Shown: positions 35,113 to 44,583, counted from the first letter of the stretch. The stretch is DNA of 64,000 nucleotides from a gamma proteobacterium SS-5 (GCA_009497875.2 CP032508.2:3653501-3717500), one strand, 5' to 3'. Numbers and translations are program-made. Notes: generated by a model from the sequence alone, not told the origin.

Positions 35113-36203
35113 ACCCGACCCTCCAGCCAGGGATTGGGCGCGGTCACCGGCAGGGCGCGACGGCTCTTGTCCCGGACCTTGCCCACCAGCTGGCCGCAGG
35201 CGGCGTCTATGTCCTCGCCCCGCGTCTTGCGAGTCATGGCGAAGATGCCGGCCTTCATCAGGATCTGGCGGAAGCGCTCGATGCGCTCCGGCGATGAGCA
35301 GTGATAGCTGGAACCGGGAAAGGGGTTGAAGGGGATCAGGTTGAGCTTGGACGGCACCCCGGCGAGCAGGCGAATCAGCTGGCGGGCCTGTTGATCGCTG
35401 TCGTTGACGCCATCGAGCATGACGTATTCCCAGGTCACCTTGCGCCGTTTGTCGCCCTCGATGAAGTCCTTGCAGGCGGGGATCAGCTGCTCCAGGGGGT
35501 ATTTTTGGTTGATCGGCACCAGCTGGTCGCGCAGTGCGTTGGTCGGCGCATGCAGGGAGACCGCCAAACAGATATCGCTCAGCCCATCCAGGCGTTTCAG
35601 GGCCGGGACTATGCCCGCAGTGCTGATGGTGATCTTGTGCTTGGACAGACTGTAGCAGAGGGTATCCTGCATGATATCCATGGCGCTGACGACCTTGTCC
35701 AGATTGGCCAGGGGCTCGCCCATGCCCATCATCACCACATTGCTCACCGGCTTGCCGAGGCCGTGGATCAGGGTCCAGAGCTGGCCGATGATCTCGCCAC
35801 TGGTGAGATTACGATTGAAGCCCTGGCGGGCGGTGGAGCAGAAGCTGCACTCCAGGGCACAGCCCACCTGGGAGCTGATGCACAGGGTATTGCGGTTCTC
35901 TTCAGGGATATGCACGCACTCGATGCGGTTGTGGCTATCCACCTCCAGCACGTATTTGTGGGTGCCGTCGCTGGCGGCCTGGTCGGTGACCACTTGGGGA
36001 ACGCGAATCTCCGCCTGCTGCTTGAGGGTCTCGCGCAGTCGCAGGCTGAGGTCGGTCATGGCGTCAAACTCGGTGACGCCGTGCTTGTGAATCCATTTAA
36101 TCAGATTGCGCCCATGAAAGGGCTTGTGCCCCAGCGACTGGACAAACTGCTCCATGCCCTTGCGGTCAAGGTCCATCAGATTGGTTTTTTCTGTAATTGC
36201 CAT
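35109..36203 (-). CDS. rlmN: Dual-specificity RNA methyltransferase RlmN
   Basis: This is a radical-SAM enzyme that methylates C2 of adenosine at 2503 of 23S rRNA and A37 of some tRNAs. The 364-residue protein has the radical-SAM cluster in CALECSFCSTARQGF, the N-terminal accessory domain with KPFHGRNLIKWIHKHGV, and GEPLANLDKVVSAMDIM. A C-terminal cysteine in IDAACGQL fits the second catalytic cysteine. The first gene of the rlmN-pilW-rodZ-hisS unit, it has a 305-base gap upstream that carries a dispersed repeat. ndk, often upstream, is absent. Confidence 0.97.
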   Translation of the reverse strand: MAITEKTNLMDLDRKGMEQFVQSLGHKPFHGRNLIKWIHKHGVTEFDAMTDLSLRLRETLKQQAEIRVPQVVTDQAASDGTHKYVLEVDSHNRIECVHIPEENRNTLCISSQVGCALECSFCSTARQGFNRNLTSGEIIGQLWTLIHGLGKPVSNVVMMGMGEPLANLDKVVSAMDIMQDTLCYSLSKHKITISTAGIVPALKRLDGLSDICLAVSLHAPTNALRDQLVPINQKYPLEQLIPACKDFIEGDKRRKVTWEYVMLDGVNDSDQQARQLIRLLAGVPSKLNLIPFNPFPGSSYHCSSPERIERFRQILMKAGIFAMTRKTRGEDIDAACGQLVGKVRDKSRRALPVTAPNPWLEGRV

Positions 36204-36343
36204 GGGTTGGGGAATCAGACGGCTCGCCGGGGATCAGGTCATAGGACGGGCAAGTTTACCCCAGGAGAGGGGGATTGAGAAATGCCGCTGTTTTGTAGCC
36301 ATTGCGGTCTGGCCGGGGTGGCGCTGAGCGCCCCATGGGCATT

Positions 36344-36442
36344 ACTGTGAAACATCCGTGGCAACTCGCGAGTCCCGAGTCCCGGAGCCGCCAAGAGATG
36401 TTTCATGTTCCGGGGTGGCGCTGTCCGCTCCATGTCCGTTGG
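36344..36442 (+). repeat. TGAAACATC-type intergenic repeat, copy 3
   Basis: This copy is the same as the one at 14053-14158 but has two GAGTCCC heptamers instead of three. Arms TGAAACATC and GATGTTTCA enclose them and the element ends in CGCTCCATGTCCGTTGG. It fills the middle of the 305-base relA-rlmN gap (36204-36508). The flanks, including 36290-36340, show no other gene. Confidence 0.87.
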
Positions 36443-36508
36443 GGATGGATTAGTGTAAAACGGCCTTGGCCATTGCCGATCATCCAGGGGACCCCAAACC
36501 CGCATCGA

Positions 36509-38719
36509 TCAAACCCTTCGCCGTACCGCCATCACGTCCGGCAGCTGGGCGATCTTGTCCAGCACCCGGCTGAGCTGGCCCATGCCGCCGACCTCGACGG
36601 TGAAGCGGAATTCCGCCAGATCCCTTTTACGATTGCTTTGACTGGCCACGCCGAGCACATCCACGTCCTCGTTGGAGAGGATGCTGGAGATATCCCGCAG
36701 CAGGCCTCGGCGGTCGCCGGCGCTGACCAGTATGTCCACCGGGTAGAGTTCACTGGCCTCCTGCTCGCTCCAGTCGGCGCGGATCAGACGGCTGGCGTCG
36801 TCCTCGGCAAGCTTGCGCAGCACCGTGCAATCATCGCGGTGCACGGTGACGCCACGGCCACGGGTGATGAAGCCGGTGATAGGGTCATAGGGCACCGGCT
36901 TGCAGCAGCGGGCCATGCTGTACATCAGATCTCCCACCCCTTCCAGCACCACGGCGCTGCTAAGCTTGGCCGCCTTGCCTCGGCGTCCGGGCCTGCGTGC
37001 CCCCATCCGGGGCGGGATCTCGGTCGGCTCCTGGCTCGGCGTCCGCTGCCCTGGCTTGACCCGCTTGCCCAGGCTGTTGGCCACCTGTACCGGCGAGACC
37101 TCGCCGCTGCCGATGGCGGCGAGCAGGTCATCGCCCTTCTTGAAGTTGAATCTCTGGGCTATTTGATGCAGATCCAGGCGTTCCAGGCCGAGGCGTTCGA
37201 TCTCCCGCTCCAGGCTGGCCTTGCCGATGGCCAGGTGCTGGTCGTAGTCCTGCTGGCGGAACCATTGGCGCACCCGGTTGCGCGCCCGCGAGGTCTTCAG
37301 ATAGCCGAGATGAGGCGAGAGCCAGTCACGGCTGGGACCGCCTTCCTTGACCGTGAGCACCTCGACGGTGACGCCGCTTTGCAGCGCCTGGGTCAGGGTA
37401 ACGATGCGCCCATCCACCTTGGCACCGCGACAGCGATGACCCACGTCGGAGTGGATGGCGTAGGCGAAGTCCAGCGGCGTGGCCCCGCTGGGCAGCTCGA
37501 TCACCTTGCCCTGGGGGGTGAGCACATAGACCTGTTCGGGCTCGAATTCGCTCTTGAAGCGCTCGATGAAGTCGCTCTCGGCGGCCTCTTCCTTCAGCTC
37601 CAGCCAGTGGCGCATCCACAGCAGGCGGCGCTGGAACTCGGCGTCCGGGCCACGGTTTTCCTTGTAGGCCCAGTGGGCGGCAACACCGCGCTCGGCATGT
37701 TCGTGCATCTCATGGGTACGGATCTGCACCTCCAGCGGCTTGTCTTCCGGGCCGATCACCGCCGTGTGCAGGGAGCGGTACATGTTGCCCTTGGGGGTGG
37801 CGATGTAGTCGTCGAACTCGCCCGGGATGTAGCGCCAGAAGCCGTGTACGAAGCCGAGCACCATGTAGCACTCGGCCACCGTATCCACCACCACCCGCAC
37901 CGCCAGCAGGTCGAAGATGCCGTCGATGTCGCACTGCTTGCGCTTCATCTTCTTCCAGATGCTGTAGATGTGCTTGGGCCGACCGGCGATCTCGGCGGCT
38001 ATGCCCGCCTCGGCGCACTTGGCGGCGAGCAGGTCGATCACGTCCTGGATGTAGCCCTCGCGCTCGGCGCGGCGGCCGTCCAGGCTCTTGGCGATGCGCT
38101 GGTACTCGGCCGGTTCCAGATAGCGCAGGATGAAGTCCTCCAGCTCCCACTTGACCCGCCAGATGCCCAGACGATTGGCCAGGGGGGCGTGCAGGTCGCG
38201 GGTTTCCAGCGCTGCCAGACGCTGGGTTTCGCTATCCGCCTGTTTGAGCAGACGCAGCCAGTGCAGGCGCTCGGCGAGGATGATGACCACCACGCGCACG
38301 TCCTCGGCGATGGTGAGCAACATGCGGCGCAGGTTTTCCGTGTGCTCCTCCACCCCCTCCAGGCTCATGCCGACGTGCAACTCGGCCAGGGCCCCGATCT
38401 TCTCCAGGTCGGCCAGCATGTCTGCCACCGCCTTGCTGTACTCGGCCTCCAGGGCCTCCGCCGGCGGGGCCTGGTGGGTCAGATGCAGCACCGCCGCGGC
38501 CAGGGTTTCGTCGTCCATTTCCAGATCGTGCAGCACATCCGCCACCGCCAGGGCGTTGTGCAGGACCTGATGCTCCACCTCGGCAGCCAGGGCGCAGGCC
38601 TTACGCAACAGCGCCAGGGGCATACCACCACGCTCCCGCTGCAGCAGCAGAATCCAGTCGTTTATCGCCTCCCCATCCAGCTGGGCTTGCTCCGGCAGAC
38701 GAGCAGTGGCGCTGACCAC
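36509..38719 (-). CDS. relA: (p)ppGpp synthetase I RelA
   Basis: The 736-residue protein makes (p)ppGpp in response to uncharged tRNA on ribosomes. The N-terminal hydrolase-like domain lacks the HD metal-binding motif (VLHDLEMDDETLAAAVLHLT is the degenerate region), so it should be synthetase-only. The synthetase domain has the RelA-type EFDDYIATPKGNMYRSLHT with the EXDD signature; SpoT enzymes have RXKD. TGS is at about 400-460 (VLTPQGKVIELPSGATPLDF), and a C-terminal ACT domain begins DILVSAGDRRGLLRD. The start is GTG at 38719. It follows the DUF1015 gene by four bases, which suggests co-transcription. Confidence 0.95.
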   Translation of the reverse strand: MVSATARLPEQAQLDGEAINDWILLLQRERGGMPLALLRKACALAAEVEHQVLHNALAVADVLHDLEMDDETLAAAVLHLTHQAPPAEALEAEYSKAVADMLADLEKIGALAELHVGMSLEGVEEHTENLRRMLLTIAEDVRVVVIILAERLHWLRLLKQADSETQRLAALETRDLHAPLANRLGIWRVKWELEDFILRYLEPAEYQRIAKSLDGRRAEREGYIQDVIDLLAAKCAEAGIAAEIAGRPKHIYSIWKKMKRKQCDIDGIFDLLAVRVVVDTVAECYMVLGFVHGFWRYIPGEFDDYIATPKGNMYRSLHTAVIGPEDKPLEVQIRTHEMHEHAERGVAAHWAYKENRGPDAEFQRRLLWMRHWLELKEEAAESDFIERFKSEFEPEQVYVLTPQGKVIELPSGATPLDFAYAIHSDVGHRCRGAKVDGRIVTLTQALQSGVTVEVLTVKEGGPSRDWLSPHLGYLKTSRARNRVRQWFRQQDYDQHLAIGKASLEREIERLGLERLDLHQIAQRFNFKKGDDLLAAIGSGEVSPVQVANSLGKRVKPGQRTPSQEPTEIPPRMGARRPGRRGKAAKLSSAVVLEGVGDLMYSMARCCKPVPYDPITGFITRGRGVTVHRDDCTVLRKLAEDDASRLIRADWSEQEASELYPVDILVSAGDRRGLLRDISSILSNEDVDVLGVASQSNRKRDLAEFRFTVEVGGMGQLSRVLDKIAQLPDVMAVRRRV

Positions 38720-38723
38720 TCAG

Positions 38724-39968
38724 TTAGCCATCCAATACATGACTGACCAGGCCGTCCGCCAGCTTGGGCTCGAACCAGGTCGATTTGGGCGGCATCACCT
38801 CGCCGGCGTCGGCCACCGCCATCAGGTCTTCCATGCCGGTGGGGAACAGGGAGAAGGCCAGCTGCATCTCGCCGCTATCCACCCGCGCCTGCAGACCAGC
38901 AAGGCCACGGATACCGCCGACAAAGTCGATGCGCTCATCCCGGCGCGGGTCGGAGATACCGAGCAGGGGCTGGATCAGATTGGCCGCGAGCAGACTGACG
39001 TCCAGCCGCGCCACCGGGTCATCCACGGGGATCAGCTCGGGCTTGAGGTTGAGTCTATACCAGGACCTGCCCAGGTACATGCCGAACTCGGCCGGTCGGC
39101 TGGGTTTGACCGGGCTATCGCTGGGGCTGAGGCTGAAGGCGGCCTGGATCTTTTCCAACAGCTCGGCCTCGCTGTGGCCGTTGAGATCCCGCACCACCCG
39201 GTTGTAGTCGAGAATCTGCATCTGGTTGTGGGGGAAGATGACGCTGAGGAAGTAGCTGTAGGGCTCGGCACCGCTGTGCACCGGATTGGCCGCAGCACGG
39301 CTGGCGGCAATGCGTGAGGCGGCGGCAGAGCGGTGGTGGCCGTCGGCCACATAGAGGGCATCCATGTTATCGAAGGCGGTGGTGAGACGATCGAGCAGGG
39401 CCTCGTCATCCAATACCCAGAGCTCATGGCGCACGCCATCGGCAGCGGTGATATCGACCTCGGCCGGGGTCTGGGTGGTGGCGAGGAGAATGCCATCCAC
39501 CTCCGCCTGACTCGGATAGACCAGAAACACCGGCCCGGTCTGGGCGTTGAGGGCGTCGATCTGGCGCACCCGGTCATCCTCTTTGGCCGGACGGGTGAAT
39601 TCGTGCTTCTTGATCCGATTCGCGTCATAGGCCGCCACCGAGGCCGCCGCCACCAGGCCGGTCTGCTGGTGTTCGCCCATGGTCAGGCGATAGACGTAAT
39701 AGGCCGACCGGGCATCACGCACCAGCATGCCCTGATCGATCTGATGCTGCAGGTTCTGCGCCGCCTTGGCATAGACCTCGGGGGCGTAGGGGTCTATGCC
39801 CTCGGCCAGGTCCACCTCGGGGCGGGAGATGTGCAGAAAGCTCCAGGGCCTGCCCTCGACCATGGCGCGGGCCTCGGCGGCGTTCATCACATCATAGGGA
39901 GGGGCGGCGACCTCGGCGGCGCGACCAGGGGCCGGACGCAGGCCACGAAAGGGGATGATCAGGGGCAT
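38724..39968 (-). CDS. DUF1015 family protein
   Basis: The 414-residue cytoplasmic protein has family features IPFRGLRPAPGRAAEVAAPP near the start, YDVMNAAEARAM, KKHEFTRPAKEDDRVRQIDA, ALYVADGHHRSAAASRIAAS and LDYNRVVRDLNG. The ADGHHR and the conserved ParB/sulfiredoxin-like fold suggest nucleotide hydrolysis or kinase activity in DUF1015 members, but no accepted function covers this branch. An AGGAG-like CGGAG lies upstream of ATG 39968. It precedes relA by four bases, so the two are likely on one transcript. Upstream, 312 bases of nested palindromic repeats separate it from iscX. Confidence 0.9.
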   Translation of the reverse strand: MPLIIPFRGLRPAPGRAAEVAAPPYDVMNAAEARAMVEGRPWSFLHISRPEVDLAEGIDPYAPEVYAKAAQNLQHQIDQGMLVRDARSAYYVYRLTMGEHQQTGLVAAASVAAYDANRIKKHEFTRPAKEDDRVRQIDALNAQTGPVFLVYPSQAEVDGILLATTQTPAEVDITAADGVRHELWVLDDEALLDRLTTAFDNMDALYVADGHHRSAAASRIAASRAAANPVHSGAEPYSYFLSVIFPHNQMQILDYNRVVRDLNGHSEAELLEKIQAAFSLSPSDSPVKPSRPAEFGMYLGRSWYRLNLKPELIPVDDPVARLDVSLLAANLIQPLLGISDPRRDERIDFVGGIRGLAGLQARVDSGEMQLAFSLFPTGMEDLMAVADAGEVMPPKSTWFEPKLADGLVSHVLDG

Positions 39969-40020
39969 GGGGTCTCCGAATTAAGGCAAGAAGATAGTTT
40001 TTAGAATTTTAGTAGTTAGC

Positions 40021-40270
40021 AGTTTAGTGTCCTAGTGGTTAAGCGCCTACTCAAACAATTATCCTAAAAAGAGCATTTGGCCACAGAGCCACAGAGCGCA
40101 CAGAGAAAAATCAATGTGTTGGAAAGCGAACATTCAACACCTTCTAGGTGAGCCCAGTCTGATAGGTAACTCTTTGAAACAACTCTGTGATCTCTGTGTC
40201 TCTGTGGCTTAACTGAGGAATATAGGATTATCTAAACCACTAAGACACTAAGATTCTAGGACACTTAACT
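40021..40270. repeat. Nested palindromic repeats between DUF1015 gene and iscX
   Basis: An outer inverted pair, AGTTTAGTGTCCTAGTGGTT at 40021-40040 against 40232-40270, encloses an inner CCTAAAAAGAGC-type palindrome at 40063-40228. The inner element has left arm CCACAGAGCCACAGAG and right arm CTCTGTGTCTCTGTGG. It is nearly the same as 58810-58974 and has partial copies at 14329, 40953 and 44584. No gene is present in the 312-base gap 39969-40280. Confidence 0.85.
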
Positions 40271-40280
40271 TCTATCTCCT

Positions 40281-40481
40281 TCATTCCTCGTCTTTCTCTT
40301 CAATCCAGGCCATTTGTATCGCCTCCAGGATCTTCTCGCCGGAGCGGTCGGGGTCGTCGTCGAATTCGTCCAGCTCCAGCACCCATTCGCGTAGATCGAC
40401 GAAGTTGATCCGGCGCGGGTCCACCTCGGGGCGTGCCTCGTCCAGGGCCAGGGCGATTTCCAGACTATGGGTCCATTTCAT
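40281..40481 (-). CDS. iscX: Fe-S assembly protein IscX
   Basis: This small acidic protein (66 residues) binds IscS and iron and modulates cluster assembly. It starts MKWTHSLEIALALDEARPEV and contains VDPRRINFVDLREWVLEL and DDDPDRSGEKILEAIQ, all diagnostic of IscX/YfhJ. AGAGG lies just upstream of the ATG at 40481. It is the last gene of the isc operon, separated from fdx by 117 bases that hold an inverted GAGTCCC repeat. Confidence 0.95.
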   Translation of the reverse strand: MKWTHSLEIALALDEARPEVDPRRINFVDLREWVLELDEFDDDPDRSGEKILEAIQMAWIEEKDEE

Positions 40482-40501
40482 TGCGCTTACCTCTTAAATT
40501 A

Positions 40502-40587
40502 CGGGACTCGGGACTCGGGACTCGAAGCGCCGGAATATACGCCGCTCTGCATTCGGACCACATCGAGAGACCGAGTCCCGAGTCCCG
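40502..40587. repeat. Inverted GAGTCCC heptamer array between fdx and iscX
   Basis: CGGGACT heptamers at 40502-40524 are inverted with CGAGTCC heptamers at 40572-40587, an IR with arms of 16 matching bases and a 47-base centre. The heptamer is the unit found inside the TGAAACATC-type elements at 11541, 14053 and 36344, so the array is a related element that may fold into a large hairpin in the isc transcript. Confidence 0.8.
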
Positions 40588-40598
40588 ATCAAATTCAA

Positions 40599-40937
40599 TC
40601 AATGGCTTTCCGACACCATGTTGATGGTGTATTTGGGAATCTCGATCACTAGGTCTTGCTTGCCCACCTTGGCCTGACAGCTGAGGCGGGATTCCGGTTC
40701 CAGGCCCCAGGCCTTGTCCAGCAGGTCGTCTTCGGTCTCGTCGGATTCGGCCAGGGAGTCGAAGCCCTCGCGCACTATGACGTGGCAGGTGGTACAGGCG
40801 CAGGACATCTCGCAGGCGTGTTCGATGTGGACATCGTTACGCAGGGCAGCGTCGATGATGGTTTCGCCGCTTTCGGCATCGAGCACGGCCCCGTCCGGGC
40901 AGAGTTCTTCGTGGGGCAGGATGATGATCTGGGGCAT
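40599..40937 (-). CDS. fdx: Isc-type [2Fe-2S] ferredoxin
   Basis: The electron donor to Fe-S assembly (112 residues) has an adrenodoxin-like fold. Cluster cysteines lie in HACEMSCACTTCHV, with a fourth in SRLSCQAKV. The start PQIIILPHEELCPDGAVLDA and the C-terminus are standard for the isc operon ferredoxin. It starts at ATG 40937 and is separated from hscA by 184 bases that hold repeat fragments. Confidence 0.96.
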   Translation of the reverse strand: MPQIIILPHEELCPDGAVLDAESGETIIDAALRNDVHIEHACEMSCACTTCHVIVREGFDSLAESDETEDDLLDKAWGLEPESRLSCQAKVGKQDLVIEIPKYTINMVSESH

Positions 40938-40952
40938 GGGTACCTCCCGGTT

Positions 40953-41105
40953 AACCTAAAAAGCGCATTTAGCCACAGAGCACACAGAGAGAAATCAATG
41001 CACTACTTACCAATCCCGGATTAGGCTGGGCTGTGTCCGTGCTACGCATATGCAAACTTTGTAACCCGTTGCGTTCTTTGCGATCCGGTTTTTCAGCTCT
41101 CTGGC
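40953..41105. repeat. Repeat fragments between fdx and hscA
   Basis: AACCTAAAAAGCGCATTTAG and CCACAGAGCACACAG at 40953-41000 are a truncated CCTAAAAAGAGC-type left arm. A second fragment, GTTGCGTTCTTTGCGATCC at 41069-41087, belongs to the CGCAGAG family. Both are partial. Confidence 0.65.
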
Positions 41106-41121
41106 GTCAACCTAGCTATGG

Positions 41122-42993
41122 CTAGTGTTCAAAATCTTCCAGCCGCTGGCCGGCCATGGCCTGGCGCACGCTGCTGTTCATGCGCCGCTCGACGTAGAAC
41201 TCACAGTCACGCTCCAGGGCCTCGCGGGCCTGCTTGATGCCTTGGTAGTCCTGACTGCTCAGCTGCCGCACCAGGCCCTGCAGGGCGGCCTGCACCTGCT
41301 CGCGCTCGGCGGCGTTGAGCAGGCTCTCGCCATCCTGGCGCAGGGCGGCGTTCAGCGCCTCGACCACCCGCTCGGCCTCTACCTGCTCTTCGCGCAGGCG
41401 GCGGGCGGCCATGTCCTGCTCGGCGTGGCTGATGGAGTCCTTGAGCATGCCCTCGATCTCGCTGTCGGTCAGGCCGTAGGAGGGCTTGACCTCGACACTG
41501 GCGGCGACGCCGCTGGTCTCTTCCCGGGCGGTGACCTGGAGCAGGCCGTCGGCGTCCACCTCGAAGGTGACGCGGATACGCGCAGCACCCGCCACCATGG
41601 GCGGGATGCCGCGCAGCTCGAAGCGGGCCAGGGAGCGGCAGTCGCTGACCAGATCCCGCTCGCCCTGGACCACATGCACCGCCAGGGCGGTCTGGCCGTC
41701 CTTGAAGGTGGTGAATTCCTGGGCACGGGCCACGGGGATAGTGGTATTGCGGGCGATGATGCGCTCCACCAGGCCGCCCATGGTCTCTATGCCCAGCGAC
41801 AGGGGCAGCACATCCAACAGCAGCATCTCGCCATCGGGCTTGTTACCGGCCAGCACATCGGCCTGGATCGCCGCGCCTATGGCCACCACCCGGTCCGGGT
41901 CTATATCCACCAGGGGCTCGGTCTGAAACAGCTCGCCGACGCGCTCACGCACCCTGGGTACCCGGGTCGATCCGCCGACCATGACCACTTCTTCCACTTG
42001 GTTTACCCCTACCCCGGCATCACGCAGGGCCCGGCGACAGGCGGCCAGGGTCTTGCTGATCAGAGGGTCAATGATTTGATTGAATTGCTCCCGGCTGAGC
42101 TGGCCCTGCCAGGGCTCGCCGGAGGGCAGCTGAAACTGGATATCCACGCTATCTTGCCCACTGAGCTGTTCCTTGGCCTGATTGGCCAGGCGGATGAGCT
42201 GGCGCTGCATGGCCGCGTCCAGCTCGCGCCCCAGGCCGGCCTGGGCCATGATCCACTGCGCCAGGGCGTGGTCGAAGTCGTCCCCGCCCAGGGCCGAGTC
42301 ACCGCCGGTGGCCATGACCTCGAACACGCCGCGATTGAGGCGCAGGATGGAGATGTCAAAGGTGCCGCCGCCCAGGTCATAGACCGCGTGTACCCCCTCC
42401 GAGCCACGATCCAGGCCATAGGCAATGGCCGCCGCAGTGGGCTCGTTGAGCAGGCGAAAGACATTGAGACCGGCCAGCCGTGCGGCATCCTTGGTGGCCT
42501 GACGCTGGGCATCGTCAAAATAGGCCGGCACCGTCACCACCACGCCGGTGAGCGGCCCGCCGAGGGTTTCTTCCGCGCGCTGGGCGAGTACCCGCAGGAT
42601 CTCCGCCGACACCTCCACCGCCGTGACCGCGCCGCGCGGGGTACGGATGCGCGGCACCCTGCCGCTGAGGTCAAAATCGTGCGGCAGGGCATCGCCGAGG
42701 GTCTTGAGGTCAGTCACCGCCCGCCCCATCAGGCGCTTGATCGAGGCAATGGTGTTGAGCGGGTCGGCCAGGGCCAGGGCCTTGGCCTCCTCACCCAGCC
42801 GCAGGCCATCGGCGGCATAGTGCACCACCGAGGGCAGCAGGTGTCGGCCCTGGGCATCGGCCAGGGTCGCCGCCTCGCCGCTGCGCACCGAGGCGACCAG
42901 TGAGTTGGTGGTGCCCAGGTCGATACCCGCAGCCAGTTTATGCTGATGCGGTGCCATGGACTGGCCAGGCTCCGCAATCTGTAACAATGCCAT
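41122..42993 (-). CDS. hscA: Fe-S assembly chaperone HscA
   Basis: This is the DnaK-like chaperone (623 residues) that helps IscU release its cluster. It has the ATPase motif [38 protein letters not shown], and [10 protein letters not shown] in the ATPase domain. The substrate-binding domain contains [21 protein letters not shown]. Length and motifs are as usual for HscA. It is encoded downstream of hscB across a 236-base gap with a palindromic element. Confidence 0.96.
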   Translation of the reverse strand: MALLQIAEPGQSMAPHQHKLAAGIDLGTTNSLVASVRSGEAATLADAQGRHLLPSVVHYAADGLRLGEEAKALALADPLNTIASIKRLMGRAVTDLKTLGDALPHDFDLSGRVPRIRTPRGAVTAVEVSAEILRVLAQRAEETLGGPLTGVVVTVPAYFDDAQRQATKDAARLAGLNVFRLLNEPTAAAIAYGLDRGSEGVHAVYDLGGGTFDISILRLNRGVFEVMATGGDSALGGDDFDHALAQWIMAQAGLGRELDAAMQRQLIRLANQAKEQLSGQDSVDIQFQLPSGEPWQGQLSREQFNQIIDPLISKTLAACRRALRDAGVGVNQVEEVVMVGGSTRVPRVRERVGELFQTEPLVDIDPDRVVAIGAAIQADVLAGNKPDGEMLLLDVLPLSLGIETMGGLVERIIARNTTIPVARAQEFTTFKDGQTALAVHVVQGERDLVSDCRSLARFELRGIPPMVAGAARIRVTFEVDADGLLQVTAREETSGVAASVEVKPSYGLTDSEIEGMLKDSISHAEQDMAARRLREEQVEAERVVEALNAALRQDGESLLNAAEREQVQAALQGLVRQLSSQDYQGIKQAREALERDCEFYVERRMNSSVRQAMAGQRLEDFEH

Positions 42994-43047
42994 CAGGTCT
43001 TATCTCATTCGGTCAGTTGGGACGCCCAGCTAGGACGCACTCAGTCA

Positions 43048-43214
43048 GGACGCAGAGAACGCAAAGAAGCGCGGAGAGCGCAGAGTTGAAAACAGTAACT
43101 CCCAGCAACCCTTCCGCCTTCCTTGGTGATTAGTGCAGCAGGCACATCGAGCCTCTCACCCTAACTCACTAAAAAACTCTGCGTACTCTGCGCTTCTCAG
43201 CATTCTCTGCGTCC
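43048..43214. repeat. CGCAGAG-type palindromic repeat between hscB and hscA
   Basis: GGACGCAGAGAACGCAAAG at 43048-43066 and onward to 43087 is inverted against ACTCTGCGTACTCTGCG at 43177-43193 and onward to 43214. Shorter fragments of this family occur at 31596, 41069 and 24829. It almost fills the gap 42994-43229. Confidence 0.8.
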
Positions 43215-43229
43215 CCTGCATTTCAAAAA

Positions 43230-43772
43230 TCACAATTCATCCAGTTCCCTTTCGACCCGGTCCACTTCCTGGGCGAGTTTTTGCAGGAACTGCATCTTGC
43301 GCACGATCTCCCGTGCCTGCTCCAGTTGCTCGGTACTGGCCGTTTCAAAGTACATGGCCATGCGCGCAATCAGGCTATTGGTCTGCTGTTCGATCCGACT
43401 GGCAAGATCGGCGGTGACCGCGTAGGGGTCGGCAGCGGCCTTGGCGGCTTCCAGTTCCTCGCGCATCTCCATCTGCTCCATCAAAAAGGCACCGTCCTGG
43501 GTGCTTTCGCCCTGCTCGGCCATCTCCACCCCGAGCAGGGCGAGCAGGTAGCGGGCGCGCAGCATGGGGTCTTTCAGGGTCTCGTAGGCGGCGTTGACCT
43601 GGGCTGCGGCCTGCACCGCCAGGCGTCTTTGCCGATCATCGGCAGCGGCGTGGCGGTCCGGGTGGGTGACGCGCTGCAGTTCCCGATAGCGCTCGGCCAG
43701 GGCCTGCTGATCCAGCCTATAGACCTGGGGCAGGCCAAACAGCTCAAAATAATTCTTGCCGAAATCCAGCAT
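43230..43772 (-). CDS. hscB: J-type co-chaperone HscB
   Basis: HscB delivers IscU to HscA. The product of about 180 residues has the N-terminal J domain with the essential HPD in VTHPDRHA and the common start MLDFGKNYFELFGLP. The C-terminal three-helix bundle contains EQMEMREELEAAKAAADP, which matches the IscU-binding region. I begin at ATG 43772 because it matches family length; a TTG at 43787 and a GTG at 43781 are possible, and no Shine-Dalgarno is clear. A terminator-like hairpin lies 19 bases upstream. Confidence 0.93.
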   Translation of the reverse strand: MLDFGKNYFELFGLPQVYRLDQQALAERYRELQRVTHPDRHAAADDRQRRLAVQAAAQVNAAYETLKDPMLRARYLLALLGVEMAEQGESTQDGAFLMEQMEMREELEAAKAAADPYAVTADLASRIEQQTNSLIARMAMYFETASTEQLEQAREIVRKMQFLQKLAQEVDRVERELDEL

Positions 43773-43783
43773 CTTGTTCACAG

Positions 43784-43812
43784 ACAAAAGAAAGCGGGCC
43801 AGGGCCCGCTTT
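43784..43812 (-). terminator. Terminator-like hairpin between iscA and hscB
   Basis: AAAGCGGGCC (43791-43800) and GGCCCGCTTT (43803-43812) form a perfect 10-base pairing. On the minus strand it is followed by CTTTTG. This is a plausible attenuator within the isc operon or a processing structure; read-through is required for hscBA-fdx-iscX unless there is another promoter. Confidence 0.65.
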
Positions 43813-43832
43813 CCCGGCCCAGCGGCCTTGGT

Positions 43833-44156
43833 TCAGACATGAAAGCTCTCGCCACAGCCACACTGGTTCTGCACATTGGGGTTGTTGAATTTGAAGCCTT
43901 CGTTGAGGCCCTCGCGGACAAAGTCCACCTCGGTGCCGTCCAGATAGACCAGGCTCTTGGGGTCTATGACCACCTTGAGGCCCTTGTCTTCGAACACCAG
44001 GTCCTCATCCTCGGTCTGATCGGCAAACTCAAGCACATAGGCCAGGCCGGAGCAGCCGGAGGTCTTCACCCCCAGGCGCAGGCCTATGCCCTTGCCGCGT
44101 TTTTCCAGGTAGTTACTGACGTGCCGGGCGGCCGCTTCGGTGAGGGTAATCGCCAT
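43833..44156 (-). CDS. iscA: Fe-S assembly scaffold/carrier IscA
   Basis: The A-type carrier (107 residues) has [20 protein letters not shown] with the first conserved cysteine and the C-terminal pair in NQCGCGESF. It carries Fe-S clusters to targets. It starts one base after iscU stops (44158 to 44156) and is likely co-translated. [20 protein letters not shown] is standard for IscA; ErpA is unlikely because of operon position. Confidence 0.96.
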   Translation of the reverse strand: MAITLTEAAARHVSNYLEKRGKGIGLRLGVKTSGCSGLAYVLEFADQTEDEDLVFEDKGLKVVIDPKSLVYLDGTEVDFVREGLNEGFKFNNPNVQNQCGCGESFHV

Positions 44157-44157
44157 T

Positions 44158-44550
44158 TCAGGACCCTTCCTGACCTTGTTTCTGCTTGTAGTCGCTGACT
44201 GCGGCGCGGATGGCGTCTTCCGCCAGCACCGAGCAGTGTACCTTGACCGGCGGCAGGGCCAGTTCTTCGGCGATCTGCGAGTTTTTGATCTCCATCGCCT
44301 GATCCAGGGTCTTGCCCTTGACCCACTCGGTGAGCAGGGAACTGGAGGCGATGGCCGAGCCGCAGCCGTAGGTCTTGAACTTGGCGTCTTCGATCAGACC
44401 GTTCTCGCCTACCTGTATCTGCAGGCGCATGACGTCGCCGCAGGCAGGGGCACCGACCATGCCGGTGCCGACATTGAGGGCATCCTTGTCCATGTTGCCC
44501 ACGTTACGCGGATTTTCGTAGTGATCCAGTACCTTTTCACTGTATGCCAT
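44158..44550 (-). CDS. iscU: Fe-S scaffold protein IscU
   Basis: The scaffold on which IscS-derived sulfur and iron form the cluster. The 130-residue protein has cluster cysteines in [19 protein letters not shown] and VHCSVL, the conserved aspartate in the first, and the HscA-binding LPPVK (ALPPVKVHC). It starts [17 protein letters not shown], almost identical to family members. A 259-base gap with a palindromic element separates it from iscS. Confidence 0.97.
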   Translation of the reverse strand: MAYSEKVLDHYENPRNVGNMDKDALNVGTGMVGAPACGDVMRLQIQVGENGLIEDAKFKTYGCGSAIASSSLLTEWVKGKTLDQAMEIKNSQIAEELALPPVKVHCSVLAEDAIRAAVSDYKQKQGQEGS

Positions 44551-44583
44551 GACGTTTACCTCTTGCAGTGCAATGGGTCTATG

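Noticed and set aside
36302..38746. 814-codon open frame on the plus strand
   Set aside because: It is the antisense of relA, whose domains are unmistakable. Long antisense frames are expected at this GC content.
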